Source: an uncultured Raoultella sp. (GTDB lineage: Bacteria > Pseudomonadota > Gammaproteobacteria > Enterobacterales > Enterobacteriaceae). From it: a stretch of 64,000 bases of DNA. Under the pieces are notes generated by a model. That model worked only from the letters and a program-made list of their open reading frames with translations. It had not been told where the DNA came from and did no database searches. The translations under genes were made by a program, and so were the position numbers. Positions 28,328-39,064 of the stretch are shown here, piece after piece. Location: NCBI GenBank assembly GCA_900759445.1, contig CAAEVH010000004.1, forward strand, positions 1 to 64,000, read 5' to 3'. The first letter of the stretch is position 1. Each line of letters starts with the position of its first letter.

Positions 28328-29335
28328 ATGGCGATTTATACCCGCACTGGCGATGCCGGCACAACGGCCCTCTTTACCGGGCAACGCGTGAGCAAAACGC
28401 ACCCGCGCGTTGAGGCTTACGGTACGCTGGACGAACTTAATGCGGCGCTTAGCCTGTGTGTTTGCGCAGCGAAAAACCCGCAGCACCGCCAGTTACTCGA
28501 AAACATTCAACTGCAGCTTTTTTGGTTCAGCGCCGAACTGGCAAGCGAAAGCGAACAGCCAGCGCCAGAGCAGCGCTACATCAGCTCAGAAGAAATTGCC
28601 GCGCTGGAAGCCGCCATTGATACCGCGATGGGGAGAGTGCCCCCCCTACGCAGCTTTATTTTACCTGGCCGCAGCGAAGCCGCCAGCCGTCTGCACTTTG
28701 CCCGCACGCTGGCCCGCCGCGCAGAGAGGCGACTGGTCGAACTCTCCACCGAGATTTCCGTCAGACACGTGCTGATGCGTTATATCAATCGCCTCTCCGA
28801 CTGCTTATATGCGCTTGCACGAGCAGAAGATCATGACGCCCATCAAAACAACATTATTCAGAAAGTGGCGGAGCGTTATCTCGCAGCCATCCGTACATCA
28901 GCCACCAGGGAGCCGGCTATGTCTCTGTCTTTTCAGGAACTCCACCAACTCACTCGCGTTGCGGTAACGAGAGCAGAAGAACTTCAGGTTCCGGTCGTCA
29001 TCAGCATTGTTGATGCGAATGGGACCCAAACGGTGACCTGGCGCATGCCTGACGCATTACTCGTCAGTAGCGAACTGGCACCGAAAAAAGCCTGGACCGC
29101 CGTGGCAATGAAAACCGCCACGCATGAGCTGACATCGACAGTGCAGCCAGGCGCCGCGCTTTACGGTCTGGAAAGCCATATGCAGGGAAAAGTCGTCACC
29201 TTCGGTGGCGGGTACGCATTATGGCGTGAGGGGTTACTCCTTGGGGGTCTTGGCATCAGCGGGGGAAGCGTTGAGCAGGATATGGACATTGCAGAAACGG
29301 CCATTGCGGCAATTAACGTGAGAACACACCAATGA
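28328..29335 (+). CDS. pduO: Corrinoid adenosyltransferase PduO
   Basis: PduO adenosylates cob(I)alamin to make the adenosylcobalamin used by the dehydratase. The 335-residue protein has two parts. The N-terminal PduO-type transferase (about 1-190) shows YTRTGDAGTTALFTG, VEAYGTLDELNAALS and RAERRLVELS. The C-terminal GlcG/HbpS-like domain (about 198-335) shows ELQVPVVISIVDANG and FGGGYALW. Met198 follows AGGGAG and may be an internal start. It overlaps pduP by four bases. Confidence 0.97.
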   Translation: MAIYTRTGDAGTTALFTGQRVSKTHPRVEAYGTLDELNAALSLCVCAAKNPQHRQLLENIQLQLFWFSAELASESEQPAPEQRYISSEEIAALEAAIDTAMGRVPPLRSFILPGRSEAASRLHFARTLARRAERRLVELSTEISVRHVLMRYINRLSDCLYALARAEDHDAHQNNIIQKVAERYLAAIRTSATREPAMSLSFQELHQLTRVAVTRAEELQVPVVISIVDANGTQTVTWRMPDALLVSSELAPKKAWTAVAMKTATHELTSTVQPGAALYGLESHMQGKVVTFGGGYALWREGLLLGGLGISGGSVEQDMDIAETAIAAINVRTHQ

Positions 29336-30717
29336 ACACTTCAGAACTTGAAACCCTTATTCGTAACATTTTGAGTGAGCAACTTGCCCCGGCAAAAGCA
29401 GAAGTTAAGGGTAATGGAATTTTTCCGTCCGTTAGCGAAGCGATCGATGCCGCTCATCAGGCTTTTCTGCGTTATCAGCAATGTCCATTGAAAACCCGCA
29501 GCGCCATCATTAACGCCCTGCGAGAAGAGCTGACACCTCACCTTGCTTCATTGGCTGCTGAAAGCGCTGCCGAAACGGGAATGGGCAACAAAGAGGATAA
29601 GTTCCTTAAAAATAAAGCTGCGTTGGACAATACCCCGGGTATCGAAGATCTCACCACTACGGCGCTTACCGGCGACGGCGGCATGGTGTTATTCGAGTAT
29701 TCACCCTTTGGCGTGATTGGTTCCGTCGCCCCCAGCACCAACCCGACGGAAACCATTATTAACAACAGCATCAGTATGCTGGCTGCGGGAAATAGCGTTT
29801 ATTTTAGCCCACATCCAGGTGCAAAAGCGGTCTCACTGAAGCTGATTACCATGATTGAAGATATTGCTTTTCGCTGCTGCGGGATTCGGAATCTTGTCGT
29901 CACGGTCACAGAACCCACTTTTGAGGCTACCCAGCAGATGATGGCGCACCCTAAAATCGCAGTTCTGGCGATTACCGGTGGTCCAGGCATTGTTGCTATG
30001 GGCATGAAAAGCGGGAAAAAAGTCATTGGCGCAGGCGCAGGCAATCCTCCCTGCATTGTTGATGAAACAGCCGACCTGGTTAAGGCGGCAGAAGATATCA
30101 TCAATGGCGCATCCTTTGATTACAACCTCCCCTGCATTGCTGAGAAGAGCCTCATTGTTGTTGATGCCGTTGCCGAACGACTGGTTCAACAAATGCAGTC
30201 TTTTGGCGCAATGCGACTCAATAGCGAAGAGACAGACAAACTGCGCGCAGTTTGTCTGCCAGAAGGAATAGCCAATAAACAACTGGTAGGGAAAAGCCCG
30301 GCAACCTTACTGGAAGCCGCGGGAATACCGGTTCCGGCAAAAGCACCTCGATTACTGATAGGTATCGTCAAGGCTGACGACCCATGGGTTACCAGCGAGC
30401 AACTGATGCCAATGCTCCCCATCGTAACGGTGAGCGATTTTGACAGCGCGTTAACGTTGGCCCTGAAGGTTGAAGAGGGATTGCATCACACCGCCATTAT
30501 GCATTCGCAAAATGTGTCACGTCTGAACCTTGCCGCGCGCACGCTTCAGACCTCCATTTTTGTGAAAAATGGCCCCTCTTATGCTGGGATTGGCGTTGGT
30601 GGTGAAGGCTTTACCACCTTCACCATCGCAACGCCGACCGGCGAAGGAACGACATCTGCGCGCACTTTCGCACGCTCTCGTCGTTGCGTGCTGACAAACG
30701 GTTTTTCTATTCGCTAA
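29332..30717 (+). CDS. pduP: CoA-acylating propionaldehyde dehydrogenase PduP
   Basis: PduP oxidises propionaldehyde to propionyl-CoA with NAD+ inside the microcompartment. The 461-residue protein has the first-described Pdu targeting helix at its N-terminus (MNTSELETLIRNILSEQL). An aldehyde dehydrogenase fold follows, with the predicted nucleophile near Cys268 in SFDYNLPCIAEKS and a nucleotide-binding AITGGPGIV. It makes the NADH that PduQ uses. Confidence 0.97.
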   Translation: MNTSELETLIRNILSEQLAPAKAEVKGNGIFPSVSEAIDAAHQAFLRYQQCPLKTRSAIINALREELTPHLASLAAESAAETGMGNKEDKFLKNKAALDNTPGIEDLTTTALTGDGGMVLFEYSPFGVIGSVAPSTNPTETIINNSISMLAAGNSVYFSPHPGAKAVSLKLITMIEDIAFRCCGIRNLVVTVTEPTFEATQQMMAHPKIAVLAITGGPGIVAMGMKSGKKVIGAGAGNPPCIVDETADLVKAAEDIINGASFDYNLPCIAEKSLIVVDAVAERLVQQMQSFGAMRLNSEETDKLRAVCLPEGIANKQLVGKSPATLLEAAGIPVPAKAPRLLIGIVKADDPWVTSEQLMPMLPIVTVSDFDSALTLALKVEEGLHHTAIMHSQNVSRLNLAARTLQTSIFVKNGPSYAGIGVGGEGFTTFTIATPTGEGTTSARTFARSRRCVLTNGFSIR

Positions 30718-30727
30718 TGGGGCCGTT

Positions 30728-31840
30728 ATGAAAAGCTTTTCACTGCAAACTCGATTGTACAGCGGCCAGGGAAGCCTGGATGTGCTTAAGCGCTTCACGA
30801 ATAAGCATATCTGGATTATCTGCGATGGTTTTCTCGCGCGTTCTCCCCTGATTGAAAAGCTGCGCGACGCGCTGCCAGCGGATAACCGCATCAGCATTTT
30901 CAGCGATATCACCCCCGATCCCACCATTAGCACGGTAGTACAAGGGATTGCGCAAATGCAGTCCCTACGACCGGACGTCGTAATTGGTTTTGGCGGTGGC
31001 TCTGCACTGGACGCCGCAAAAGCCATCGTCTGGTTCAGCCGACAGTTCGGTATTGAGATTGAAACCTGCGTTGCAATTCCCACCACCAGCGGCACGGGAT
31101 CGGAGGTGACCAGCGCCTGCGTGATTAGCGATCCGGATAAAGGCATTAAGTATCCATTATTTAATAATGCGCTTTATCCGGACATGGCCATCCTTGATCC
31201 GACGCTGGTCGTCAGCGTTCCGCCAGCCATAACCGCGAATACCGGCATGGACGTATTAACGCATGCGCTGGAGGCTTACGTATCCACGAAGGCCAGCGAC
31301 TTCACCGATGCGCTGGCTGAAAAAGCGGCACAAATCGTCTTCCAGTACCTGCCTGTCGCCGTCAGCAAAGGCGACTGCCTGGCAACCAGAGGAAAAATGC
31401 ACAACGCGTCAACGCTCGCGGGAATGGCATTCAGTCAGGCTGGTCTGGGTATCAATCATGCGATTGCCCATCAGTTAGGCGGCCAGTTTCATCTGCCCCA
31501 CGGACTAGCCAATGCGCTGCTGCTGACCCATGTCATTCATTTTAATGCCCATGATCCGCGGGCCGCGAAGCGCTACGCCCGTTTTGCTAAAGCCTGCCAC
31601 CTATGCCCGGATAACGCGAACGATACGGCGGCACTGAATGCGCTAATTCGTCATATAGAGCTACTCAAAAAACAGTGTGCGTTACCTTCTTTTGCTGACG
31701 CGCTTAAAGACGGAAAGCAAGCCTGGTCACAACGTATACCGTCGATGGTTCAGGCCGCGCTGGCTGATGTCACGCTGCAAACCAATCCTCGTGTTGCCGA
31801 CGCCAGCGCCATGCAGGAACTGCTTGAGGAATTATTATGA
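30728..31840 (+). CDS. pduQ: Propanol dehydrogenase PduQ
   Basis: PduQ reduces propionaldehyde to 1-propanol and regenerates NAD+ inside the compartment for PduP. The 370-residue iron-type alcohol dehydrogenase has the NAD-binding GFGGGSALDAAKAI and PTTSGTGSEVTSA segments, and the iron-site region NHAIAHQLGGQFHLPHGLAN. It overlaps pduS by four bases. PduP and PduQ together balance the two aldehyde branches. Confidence 0.97.
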   Translation: MKSFSLQTRLYSGQGSLDVLKRFTNKHIWIICDGFLARSPLIEKLRDALPADNRISIFSDITPDPTISTVVQGIAQMQSLRPDVVIGFGGGSALDAAKAIVWFSRQFGIEIETCVAIPTTSGTGSEVTSACVISDPDKGIKYPLFNNALYPDMAILDPTLVVSVPPAITANTGMDVLTHALEAYVSTKASDFTDALAEKAAQIVFQYLPVAVSKGDCLATRGKMHNASTLAGMAFSQAGLGINHAIAHQLGGQFHLPHGLANALLLTHVIHFNAHDPRAAKRYARFAKACHLCPDNANDTAALNALIRHIELLKKQCALPSFADALKDGKQAWSQRIPSMVQAALADVTLQTNPRVADASAMQELLEELL

Positions 31841-33192
31841 AGACAGCCATGACGGCAGAGTCCACGCTTTATGATGCGCAGACAATTCGCGAACGCGTTC
31901 GCGCAGCGGGTGTTGTCGGGGCCGGAGGCGCAGGCTTTCCTGCTCACGTAAAATTACAGGCGCAGGTCGATACGTTTCTGGTCAATGCGGCAGAATGTGA
32001 ACCGATGCTGAAAGTTGACCAGCAATTGATGGCCGTTCAGGCTGAGCGACTTATCCGCGGCGTTCAATATGCCATGACGGCTACCGGGGCCAGGGCCGGT
32101 ATTATTGCGCTGAAAGAGAAATATCAAAGGGCTATCAATGCATTAACGCCCCTTCTGCCTGCCGGGATCCGCTTACATATTTTGCCTGATGTCTACCCGG
32201 CTGGTGACGAGGTTTTGACCATCTGGATGGCAACAGGCCGGAGAGTTCCGCCTGCCGCGCTGCCGGTCAGCGTCGGCGTGGTGGTCAATAACGTCCAGAC
32301 TGTACTCAACATCGCCAGAGCCGTTGAGCAGCAGTATCCGGTTACGCGCCGTACCCTGACCGTTAATGGCGCGGTCGCCAGACCAATCACTCTTACCGTC
32401 CCTATCGGAATGTCTTTACGTGAGGTTCTGGCGCTGGCCGGTGGTGCTACCGTTGACGATCCCGGTTTTATTAACGGTGGTCCGATGATGGGCGGCCTGA
32501 TTACCTCACTGGATACCCCAGTCAGCAAGACCACCGGGGGACTGCTGGTTTTACCAAAGTCTCATGCGTTGATTCAGCGGCGGATGCAGGATGAACGCAC
32601 CGTGCTGTCCGTCGCAAAAACCGTTTGCGAGCAGTGTCGGTTGTGTACGGATTTGTGCCCAAGACATTTGATCGGCCATGAATTATCGCCGCACCTGCTG
32701 GTTCGCGCGGTTAATTATCAGCAGGCGGCCACACCGCAGTTACTGCTCACGGCCCTGACCTGTTCAGAATGCAATGTATGTGAAAGCGTAGCCTGTCCGG
32801 TTGGGATTTCACCGATGCGAATCAACCGCATGCTTAAACGCGAGCTACGGGCGCTCAACCATCGTTATGAAGGGCCGTTAAATCCTGAGGATGAAATGGC
32901 GAAGTATCGGCTTATTCCGGTGAAGCGCCTTATTACCAAACTGGGCCTTAGCGACTGGTATCACGATGCGCCACTGACTGAGACTGATTATCCCACGGAT
33001 AAAACGACGCTGTTGCTACGCCAGCATATTGGTGCCAGCGCCATCCCATGTGTACTGCAGGGCGAACACGTTGTTCGCGGTCAATGCGTTGCCGATGTGC
33101 CGTCCGGTGCATTAGGCGCACCTGTCCACGCCAGTATTGACGGTATTGTCAGCGAAATTACTGAGCAATCCATCACGGTAATAAGAGGTTAA
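31837..33192 (+). CDS. pduS: Cobalamin reductase PduS
   Basis: PduS is a flavin and iron-sulfur enzyme that reduces cobalamin for adenosylation by PduO. The 451-residue RnfC-like protein has GAGGAGFP (about 28-35), an NAECEP motif near residue 50, and two ferredoxin-type Cys groups: C264, C267, C270, C274 and C309, C312, C315, C320, enough for two [4Fe-4S] clusters. A later ATG, four codons in, is possible but the coupled one is preferred. Confidence 0.96.
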   Translation: MKTAMTAESTLYDAQTIRERVRAAGVVGAGGAGFPAHVKLQAQVDTFLVNAAECEPMLKVDQQLMAVQAERLIRGVQYAMTATGARAGIIALKEKYQRAINALTPLLPAGIRLHILPDVYPAGDEVLTIWMATGRRVPPAALPVSVGVVVNNVQTVLNIARAVEQQYPVTRRTLTVNGAVARPITLTVPIGMSLREVLALAGGATVDDPGFINGGPMMGGLITSLDTPVSKTTGGLLVLPKSHALIQRRMQDERTVLSVAKTVCEQCRLCTDLCPRHLIGHELSPHLLVRAVNYQQAATPQLLLTALTCSECNVCESVACPVGISPMRINRMLKRELRALNHRYEGPLNPEDEMAKYRLIPVKRLITKLGLSDWYHDAPLTETDYPTDKTTLLLRQHIGASAIPCVLQGEHVVRGQCVADVPSGALGAPVHASIDGIVSEITEQSITVIRG

Positions 33193-33194
33193 TC

Positions 33195-33749
33195 ATGTCT
33201 CAGGCTATAGGGATTTTAGAACTCACCAGCATTGCCAAAGGAATGGAAGCGGGCGATGCCATGTTAAAAAGCGCGAATGTGAATTTACTTGTCAGCAAGA
33301 CCATCTGCCCGGGTAAATTTCTGCTCATGCTCGGTGGTGACGTAGGCGCAGTACAACAGGCGATCGCCACCGGAACTTCTCTTGCTGGCGATATGCTCGT
33401 TGATAGTCTGGTACTACCCAACATTCACGCCAGCGTACTTCCTGCGATCAGTGGACTTAACAGCGTGGATAAGCGTCAGGCCGTTGGCATTGTTGAAACA
33501 TGGAGCGTTGCGGCCTGCATCTGCGCCGCCGACCGTGCGGTTAAAGCCTCCAATGTCACGCTGGTACGCGTCCATATGGCATTTGGTATTGGCGGCAAGT
33601 GCTACATGGTTGTCGCTGGCGATGTATCTGATGTGAATAACGCAGTGACAGTTGCCAGTGAAAGTGCGGGTGAAAAAGGTCTGTTCGTTTACCGTTCGGT
33701 CATCCCTCGTCCGCATGAAAGCATGTGGCGACAGATGGTGGAGGGATAA
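33195..33749 (+). CDS. pduT: Microcompartment shell protein PduT
   Basis: PduT is a trimeric tandem-BMC shell protein with a [4Fe-4S] cluster in its central pore, thought to pass electrons across the shell. The 184-residue protein has two BMC domains (about 1-90 and 95-180) and the cluster-binding Cys38 in [10 protein letters not shown]. It follows pduS, an iron-sulfur protein that binds PduT in Salmonella. It shares one base with pduU (TAATG). Confidence 0.96.
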   Translation: MSQAIGILELTSIAKGMEAGDAMLKSANVNLLVSKTICPGKFLLMLGGDVGAVQQAIATGTSLAGDMLVDSLVLPNIHASVLPAISGLNSVDKRQAVGIVETWSVAACICAADRAVKASNVTLVRVHMAFGIGGKCYMVVAGDVSDVNNAVTVASESAGEKGLFVYRSVIPRPHESMWRQMVEG

Positions 33750-34099
33750 TGGAAAGACAACCCACCACGGATCGTATGATTCAGGAATATGTTCCTGGCA
33801 AGCAGGTTACGCTGGCGCATCTTATCGCTAATCCAGGTAAAGATTTGTTCAAGAAACTGGGATTACCAGAGTCGATTTCCGCAATCGGTATTCTGACGAT
33901 TACCCCCAGCGAAGCCTCAATCATCGCCTGTGATATCGCCACGAAATCCGGGGCGGTAGAGATTGGTTTTCTCGACCGTTTTACCGGCGCAGTGGTACTG
34001 ACAGGCGATGTTTCCGCTGTTGAGTACGCGCTGAAACAGGTAACCCGGACGCTGGGCGAAATGATGCGTTTTACCGCCTGTCCCATCACCCGGACATAA
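33749..34099 (+). CDS. pduU: Microcompartment shell protein PduU
   Basis: PduU is a hexameric shell protein with a circularly permuted BMC domain; its N-terminal strands form a small beta-barrel that caps the pore. The ATG at 33749 gives the standard 116 residues ([19 protein letters not shown]). A start further upstream at 33725 would lie within pduT and is rejected. GGAG lies just before the start. Confidence 0.95.
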   Translation: MERQPTTDRMIQEYVPGKQVTLAHLIANPGKDLFKKLGLPESISAIGILTITPSEASIIACDIATKSGAVEIGFLDRFTGAVVLTGDVSAVEYALKQVTRTLGEMMRFTACPITRT

Positions 34100-34103
34100 T
34101 CTC

Positions 34104-35755
<1,652 letters not shown>

Positions 35756-35847
35756 TATTGCCGAACCGCAAATTGCGGCAAATCATGGTAATAGCGCGAT
35801 CGCCATGACACTATGCGCCGAGGATTGCTGAACACAAAGGTGAAGAC
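35756..35847 (+). other. Structured gap between pduW and pduX
   Basis: This 92-base gap is the widest between neighbouring genes in the pdu operon. It holds two mutually exclusive hairpins: TTGCCG (35758-35763) with CGGCAA (35776-35781), or CCGCAA (35766-35771) with TTGCGG (35773-35778). CATGG and CCATG further on can also pair. No T run follows, so this is not a standard terminator. RNA processing or pausing before pduX is possible but unproven. Confidence 0.45.
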
Positions 35848-36714
35848 GTGGCTGTTGCGCAATGTCCCGCATCGTGCGGAGAACTTATCCAGGGCTGGAT
35901 TCTGGGGAGTGAGAAACTGGTCTCCTGCCCGGTCGAATGGTATAGCACCGTTGAGGTCACTTCAGGCTCACCGCTGACAGATGAACGTCCACTTTCTCGG
36001 GCAATGGTTAACAGGTTATTACAGCACTGGCAGTACCCGGCGCATCTCAGTCAGGATATCCGGATAGATGTTCAGTCAACCATTCCCATCGCGAAAGGAA
36101 TGGCCAGCAGCACTGCGGATATTGCCGCCACGGCCATCGCCGCAGCGCATTATCTGGGCCATCAACTGGACGAGCCAACACTGGCACAGCTTTGCGTTTC
36201 TCTGGAGCCAACCGACAGCACCGTTTTTCGTAAGCTAACCCTTTTCGATCATAACAACGCTTCCACGCAAATTGGTTGTGAAGCTCAGCCTCAACTCGAT
36301 CTGCTGGTTCTCGAAAGCCCTGAAACATTGCGTACCGCGGATTATCACCGTATTCCACGTCATTCCGGCTTGCAGGCGGGAGCTGCGGCCCTCCAACGGG
36401 CATGGGAAAAAGTACAGGAAGCCTGTATTAGCCAAAATCCTTACCGGTTAGGAGAAGCGGCTACGCTTAGCGCAATCGCCAGCCAACTGCTGTTACCAAA
36501 GCCGGATTTTGATTCACTATTAGCACTGGTGGAAGAATGTGATTTATACGGCGTCAACGTCGCGCACAGCGGCAGCGTAGTCGGACTGATGCTGGACAGA
36601 AATCGTCATGATGTGGATTACATTAAATGGATGCTGACGCAGAAAAAACTTACTATTCACTGGCCAGAACAGCATTTGTTACGCATGGTAACGGGCGGGG
36701 TCGAACTGCAATAA
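35848..36714 (+). CDS. pduX: L-threonine kinase PduX
   Basis: PduX phosphorylates L-threonine, which feeds the aminopropanol arm of B12 joined by CbiB. The 288-residue GHMP kinase has the ATP-binding PIAKGMASSTADIAAT near residue 78. I chose the GTG at 35848 because AAAGG lies seven bases upstream. The open frame continues upstream through a segment resembling the Salmonella N-terminus (HYAPRIAEHKGED), but without an ATG. The protein is about 12 residues shorter than the 300 I remember for Salmonella. Confidence 0.93.
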   Translation: MAVAQCPASCGELIQGWILGSEKLVSCPVEWYSTVEVTSGSPLTDERPLSRAMVNRLLQHWQYPAHLSQDIRIDVQSTIPIAKGMASSTADIAATAIAAAHYLGHQLDEPTLAQLCVSLEPTDSTVFRKLTLFDHNNASTQIGCEAQPQLDLLVLESPETLRTADYHRIPRHSGLQAGAAALQRAWEKVQEACISQNPYRLGEAATLSAIASQLLLPKPDFDSLLALVEECDLYGVNVAHSGSVVGLMLDRNRHDVDYIKWMLTQKKLTIHWPEQHLLRMVTGGVELQ

Positions 36715-36737
36715 GGGTCGCCGCACGGCAGCGACCC
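36715..36737 (+). terminator. Weak terminator-like hairpin after pduX
   Basis: GGGTCGC and GCGACCC form a 7-bp stem with a 9-base loop directly after the pduX stop codon. There is no following T run on the plus strand, so termination here would be weak or need another factor. The hairpin lies in the 40-base gap between the converging pduX and tmaR genes. Confidence 0.4.
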
Positions 36738-36754
36738 GAACAAGCATAAAATCG

Positions 36755-37090
36755 TTACTCGGCTTTCGCTTCGCCGTTTTTCACTTCGCCCATGGCTTTC
36801 AGCTTTTTAGAGATATCGCGGCGTTCTTTAGAGATCTCGGCGTTTTTGATGATGTAGTCATCAACACGATCTTCATAATCGCTTTTCATGCTGGCAATGA
36901 TGCCCTGAATCGCTTCCACGCTCATACCAGGCTTGATGTAGTCGCTCAGGTTGTCCAACAGCAGAACGCGTTTCTGGTTGTCACGGATCTTTTTCTCAAC
37001 GTCCTGGATTTCACGTTGCAGTTTGTTTTTACGACGGAACAGACGAACAAATTCCAGCACGTCCTGGAAAGAAGGCTTGGTAGTTTCCAT
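36755..37090 (-). CDS. tmaR: Pole-localising protein TmaR (YeeX)
   Basis: TmaR forms clusters at the cell pole and holds the phosphotransferase protein EI there in E. coli. The 111-residue protein is highly charged and predicted coiled coil ([18 protein letters not shown]). Tyr72, the phosphorylated tyrosine of E. coli TmaR, is conserved in DYEDRVDDY. The ATG at 37090 gives the known N-terminus [11 protein letters not shown] longer in-frame start at 37171 is rejected. Confidence 0.95.
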   Translation of the reverse strand: METTKPSFQDVLEFVRLFRRKNKLQREIQDVEKKIRDNQKRVLLLDNLSDYIKPGMSVEAIQGIIASMKSDYEDRVDDYIIKNAEISKERRDISKKLKAMGEVKNGEAKAE

Positions 37091-37328
37091 TTTTACACCC
37101 CTGATAATGTGAGATTCGGATTCGTTAAAACAACGGCTAAAGTGGGTCAACATTACTTTCATGCCCGCCATACTTCAAGTTGCATCTGCATCGACAATGC
37201 ATGGTTGAAACCTGAGTTATCGAGGGTAAAGCCATTGCAGTTACCAATGGTTTTAGCCTTTTTCAGTATCATACCTCTAATCTTTGCTGAATCGAAGCAG
37301 CAGTAGAACCAATCCCCTCATCTGCTCT

Positions 37329-38387
37329 TTATTTGCGCAGTGCGCGACAGATTAAATGTGAGAGTAACTCCAGCTGTCGAGCCATCTCCATGTTCAACCA
37401 AACGTAGCCGTGAATGGGCGTTTCTGCGACATTATCGCCTTTATGCTCAGCAATAAGCTGACGCAGCTCTGCCACGGTGTCATTGAGCTTTTCCGTATTG
37501 GCAAGCACCGGCTGCGGATTACCTTCATACAAGGCGTGGGTTATTGTCAGTAGTGCCTGCTGGGTCCTGAGCTGAGTTTCACGCAGCGTATGCGCATTCA
37601 ACATGACAAAGTGGCTGGTACGGCTGGCCCACAGCGCATTAATTTGCAGCTCGAGCATGCAGACCAGATTGCGATTCACCGTCTGAATAGCCTCAAAGAT
37701 CGACTTTTGAATGCGGGTTTCCTTGCTGGCAGGAGCGATGAGCCCACGCATTTTGACAACGTCGCTCAACAGTTGTTGTAAATGCTTTTCCAGCCGCGGT
37801 TGCTCGAGCAGATTGGGGGATAGCGCGGCCTGATACACCCGATTGTACCCCGTGACACAATGCGCCAGTTGGATGCGCCAGTGTATAAATGCCCGCTGCG
37901 GCCAGATGCCGGTAAACAGCATCGCCAGTAACGACCCCAGAATAACATCACCACCGCGCCATAACGCGGTATTCATATCTCCGGCAGGCGCACCCACGAC
38001 CACGGCAAGCGTTATGCCAATCAGCAGCGCCTGGTACGGCCTTTTACCCAGCGCCAGCCAGCCGCAGAGAAACATCGCTACCGCGCACCATATCAGCATT
38101 AACGGCAGCGAGAAGAGTTCCAGACGCAGGGCAACCAGTCCCAGGACCGAGCCCAGGATCGTGCCGCCTATACGTTCAAAGGCCCTGGGAACAACGTTAC
38201 CCCAAAAAGATATTGGCCCCATAATCACCACCAGCGTGATCAGAGGCCATGTACCTTCGGGAATGTTTAACAGGCGTACCAACAGAAAAGTAAGGAGAAA
38301 CGCCAGCGCAATGCGAATACCATGCACCACACGATAATGACGATACAAACGAATTTCAAAAGGACTCAGCGATTTGTCTGCACGCAC
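37329..38387 (-). CDS. yeeA: FUSC-family inner membrane protein YeeA
   Basis: YeeA is an inner-membrane protein of the fusaric-acid-resistance/aromatic-acid-efflux-like family; its substrate is unknown. The 352-residue protein has about six hydrophobic segments in the first 170 residues (for example LAFLLTFLLVRLL, LALGKRPYQALLIGITLAVVVGAP). A cytoplasmic helical half follows. The 238 bases between it and tmaR hold the tmaR promoter region but no site I could assign. Confidence 0.93.
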   Translation of the reverse strand: MRADKSLSPFEIRLYRHYRVVHGIRIALAFLLTFLLVRLLNIPEGTWPLITLVVIMGPISFWGNVVPRAFERIGGTILGSVLGLVALRLELFSLPLMLIWCAVAMFLCGWLALGKRPYQALLIGITLAVVVGAPAGDMNTALWRGGDVILGSLLAMLFTGIWPQRAFIHWRIQLAHCVTGYNRVYQAALSPNLLEQPRLEKHLQQLLSDVVKMRGLIAPASKETRIQKSIFEAIQTVNRNLVCMLELQINALWASRTSHFVMLNAHTLRETQLRTQQALLTITHALYEGNPQPVLANTEKLNDTVAELRQLIAEHKGDNVAETPIHGYVWLNMEMARQLELLSHLICRALRK

Positions 38388-38473
38388 TCATGCACTCCGT
38401 CAGGGAATAGCAAAGAAGCGAATTGTACCTGTTTTTAGCGTGAAAAGATCATCCTGATTTACACCCCAAACAG

Positions 38474-38941
38474 TTACTTCGTCTGCACTGGCACGTACAT
38501 TTCAATGTCCCAGTAACCGTCCTCCATGCCATTGTTCATATAAACTTCAAAGCAGGGTTTAGCGGCTATCGTATAAGTTGTATCCTGCAACAGGCGCTCG
38601 AAGAACTGATACCAAGGCGTCGCAAAATCGTGATTCTCAACGCGCGCAACGGCGACAGCATAGTCGCCACCCGCCAGTTCGGTGAGGATCACCCCTTCGC
38701 TGTTTTCCGGGATTTCAAAACCTTCAGGCACAGAAACCACGGTATCACAGCGCAGTTTTTCCGCAGGAACAACATCAGGGTTGTCGTAATAAACGGCTAT
38801 CCATTCCAACGGTACAATCTGTTTACCGTCGACCCACTTCATTAATTGCTCAAACCCCTGCTTCACCGTTTGTTCCCACGGTCCAACCATATGGAAACCA
38901 GCAATCATGCGTTTTTCGACCAGCTTTATCTCGTACTCCAT
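38474..38941 (-). CDS. sbmC: DNA gyrase inhibitor SbmC (GyrI)
   Basis: SbmC/GyrI binds DNA gyrase and protects cells from gyrase poisons such as microcin B17. The 155-residue protein is a GyrI-like domain ([39 protein letters not shown]). A strong LexA box lies directly upstream and GGAGG precedes the ATG, so induction by DNA damage is expected, as in E. coli. Confidence 0.96.
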   Translation of the reverse strand: MEYEIKLVEKRMIAGFHMVGPWEQTVKQGFEQLMKWVDGKQIVPLEWIAVYYDNPDVVPAEKLRCDTVVSVPEGFEIPENSEGVILTELAGGDYAVAVARVENHDFATPWYQFFERLLQDTTYTIAAKPCFEVYMNNGMEDGYWDIEMYVPVQTK

Positions 38942-38954
38942 ACAACCTCCACTG

Positions 38955-38980
38955 TTACACTGTATTTATATACAGTGTAA
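38955..38980. promoter_or_regulatory. LexA box upstream of sbmC
   Basis: A 26-base palindrome, 11-base arms (TTACACTGTAT / ATACAGTGTAA) around TTAT, contains the LexA consensus CTGT-N8-ACAG at 38960-38975. It ends 13 bases before the sbmC start codon, where a bound repressor would block expression. The symmetry goes beyond the 16-base core, which suggests tight binding. Confidence 0.9.
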
Positions 38981-39064
38981 TTTCTGGCTATGTCGGCCAC
39001 AAGGAAATAGTGATTATTATGTGAGCAGATTCGCACTCTTGCCAGTCAGACGCATCAGGAAAAA

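Noticed and set aside
36715..36737. Hairpin after pduX as a strong intrinsic terminator
   Set aside because: The stem is good but there is no T run, so it is listed only as a weak terminator-like hairpin.
37160..37205. Sequence ATACTTCAAGTTGCATCTGCAT near tmaR as a possible dispersed repeat
   Set aside because: It resembles a short element seen often in enterobacterial intergenic DNA, but only one copy was noticed in this window, so a repeat cannot be supported.
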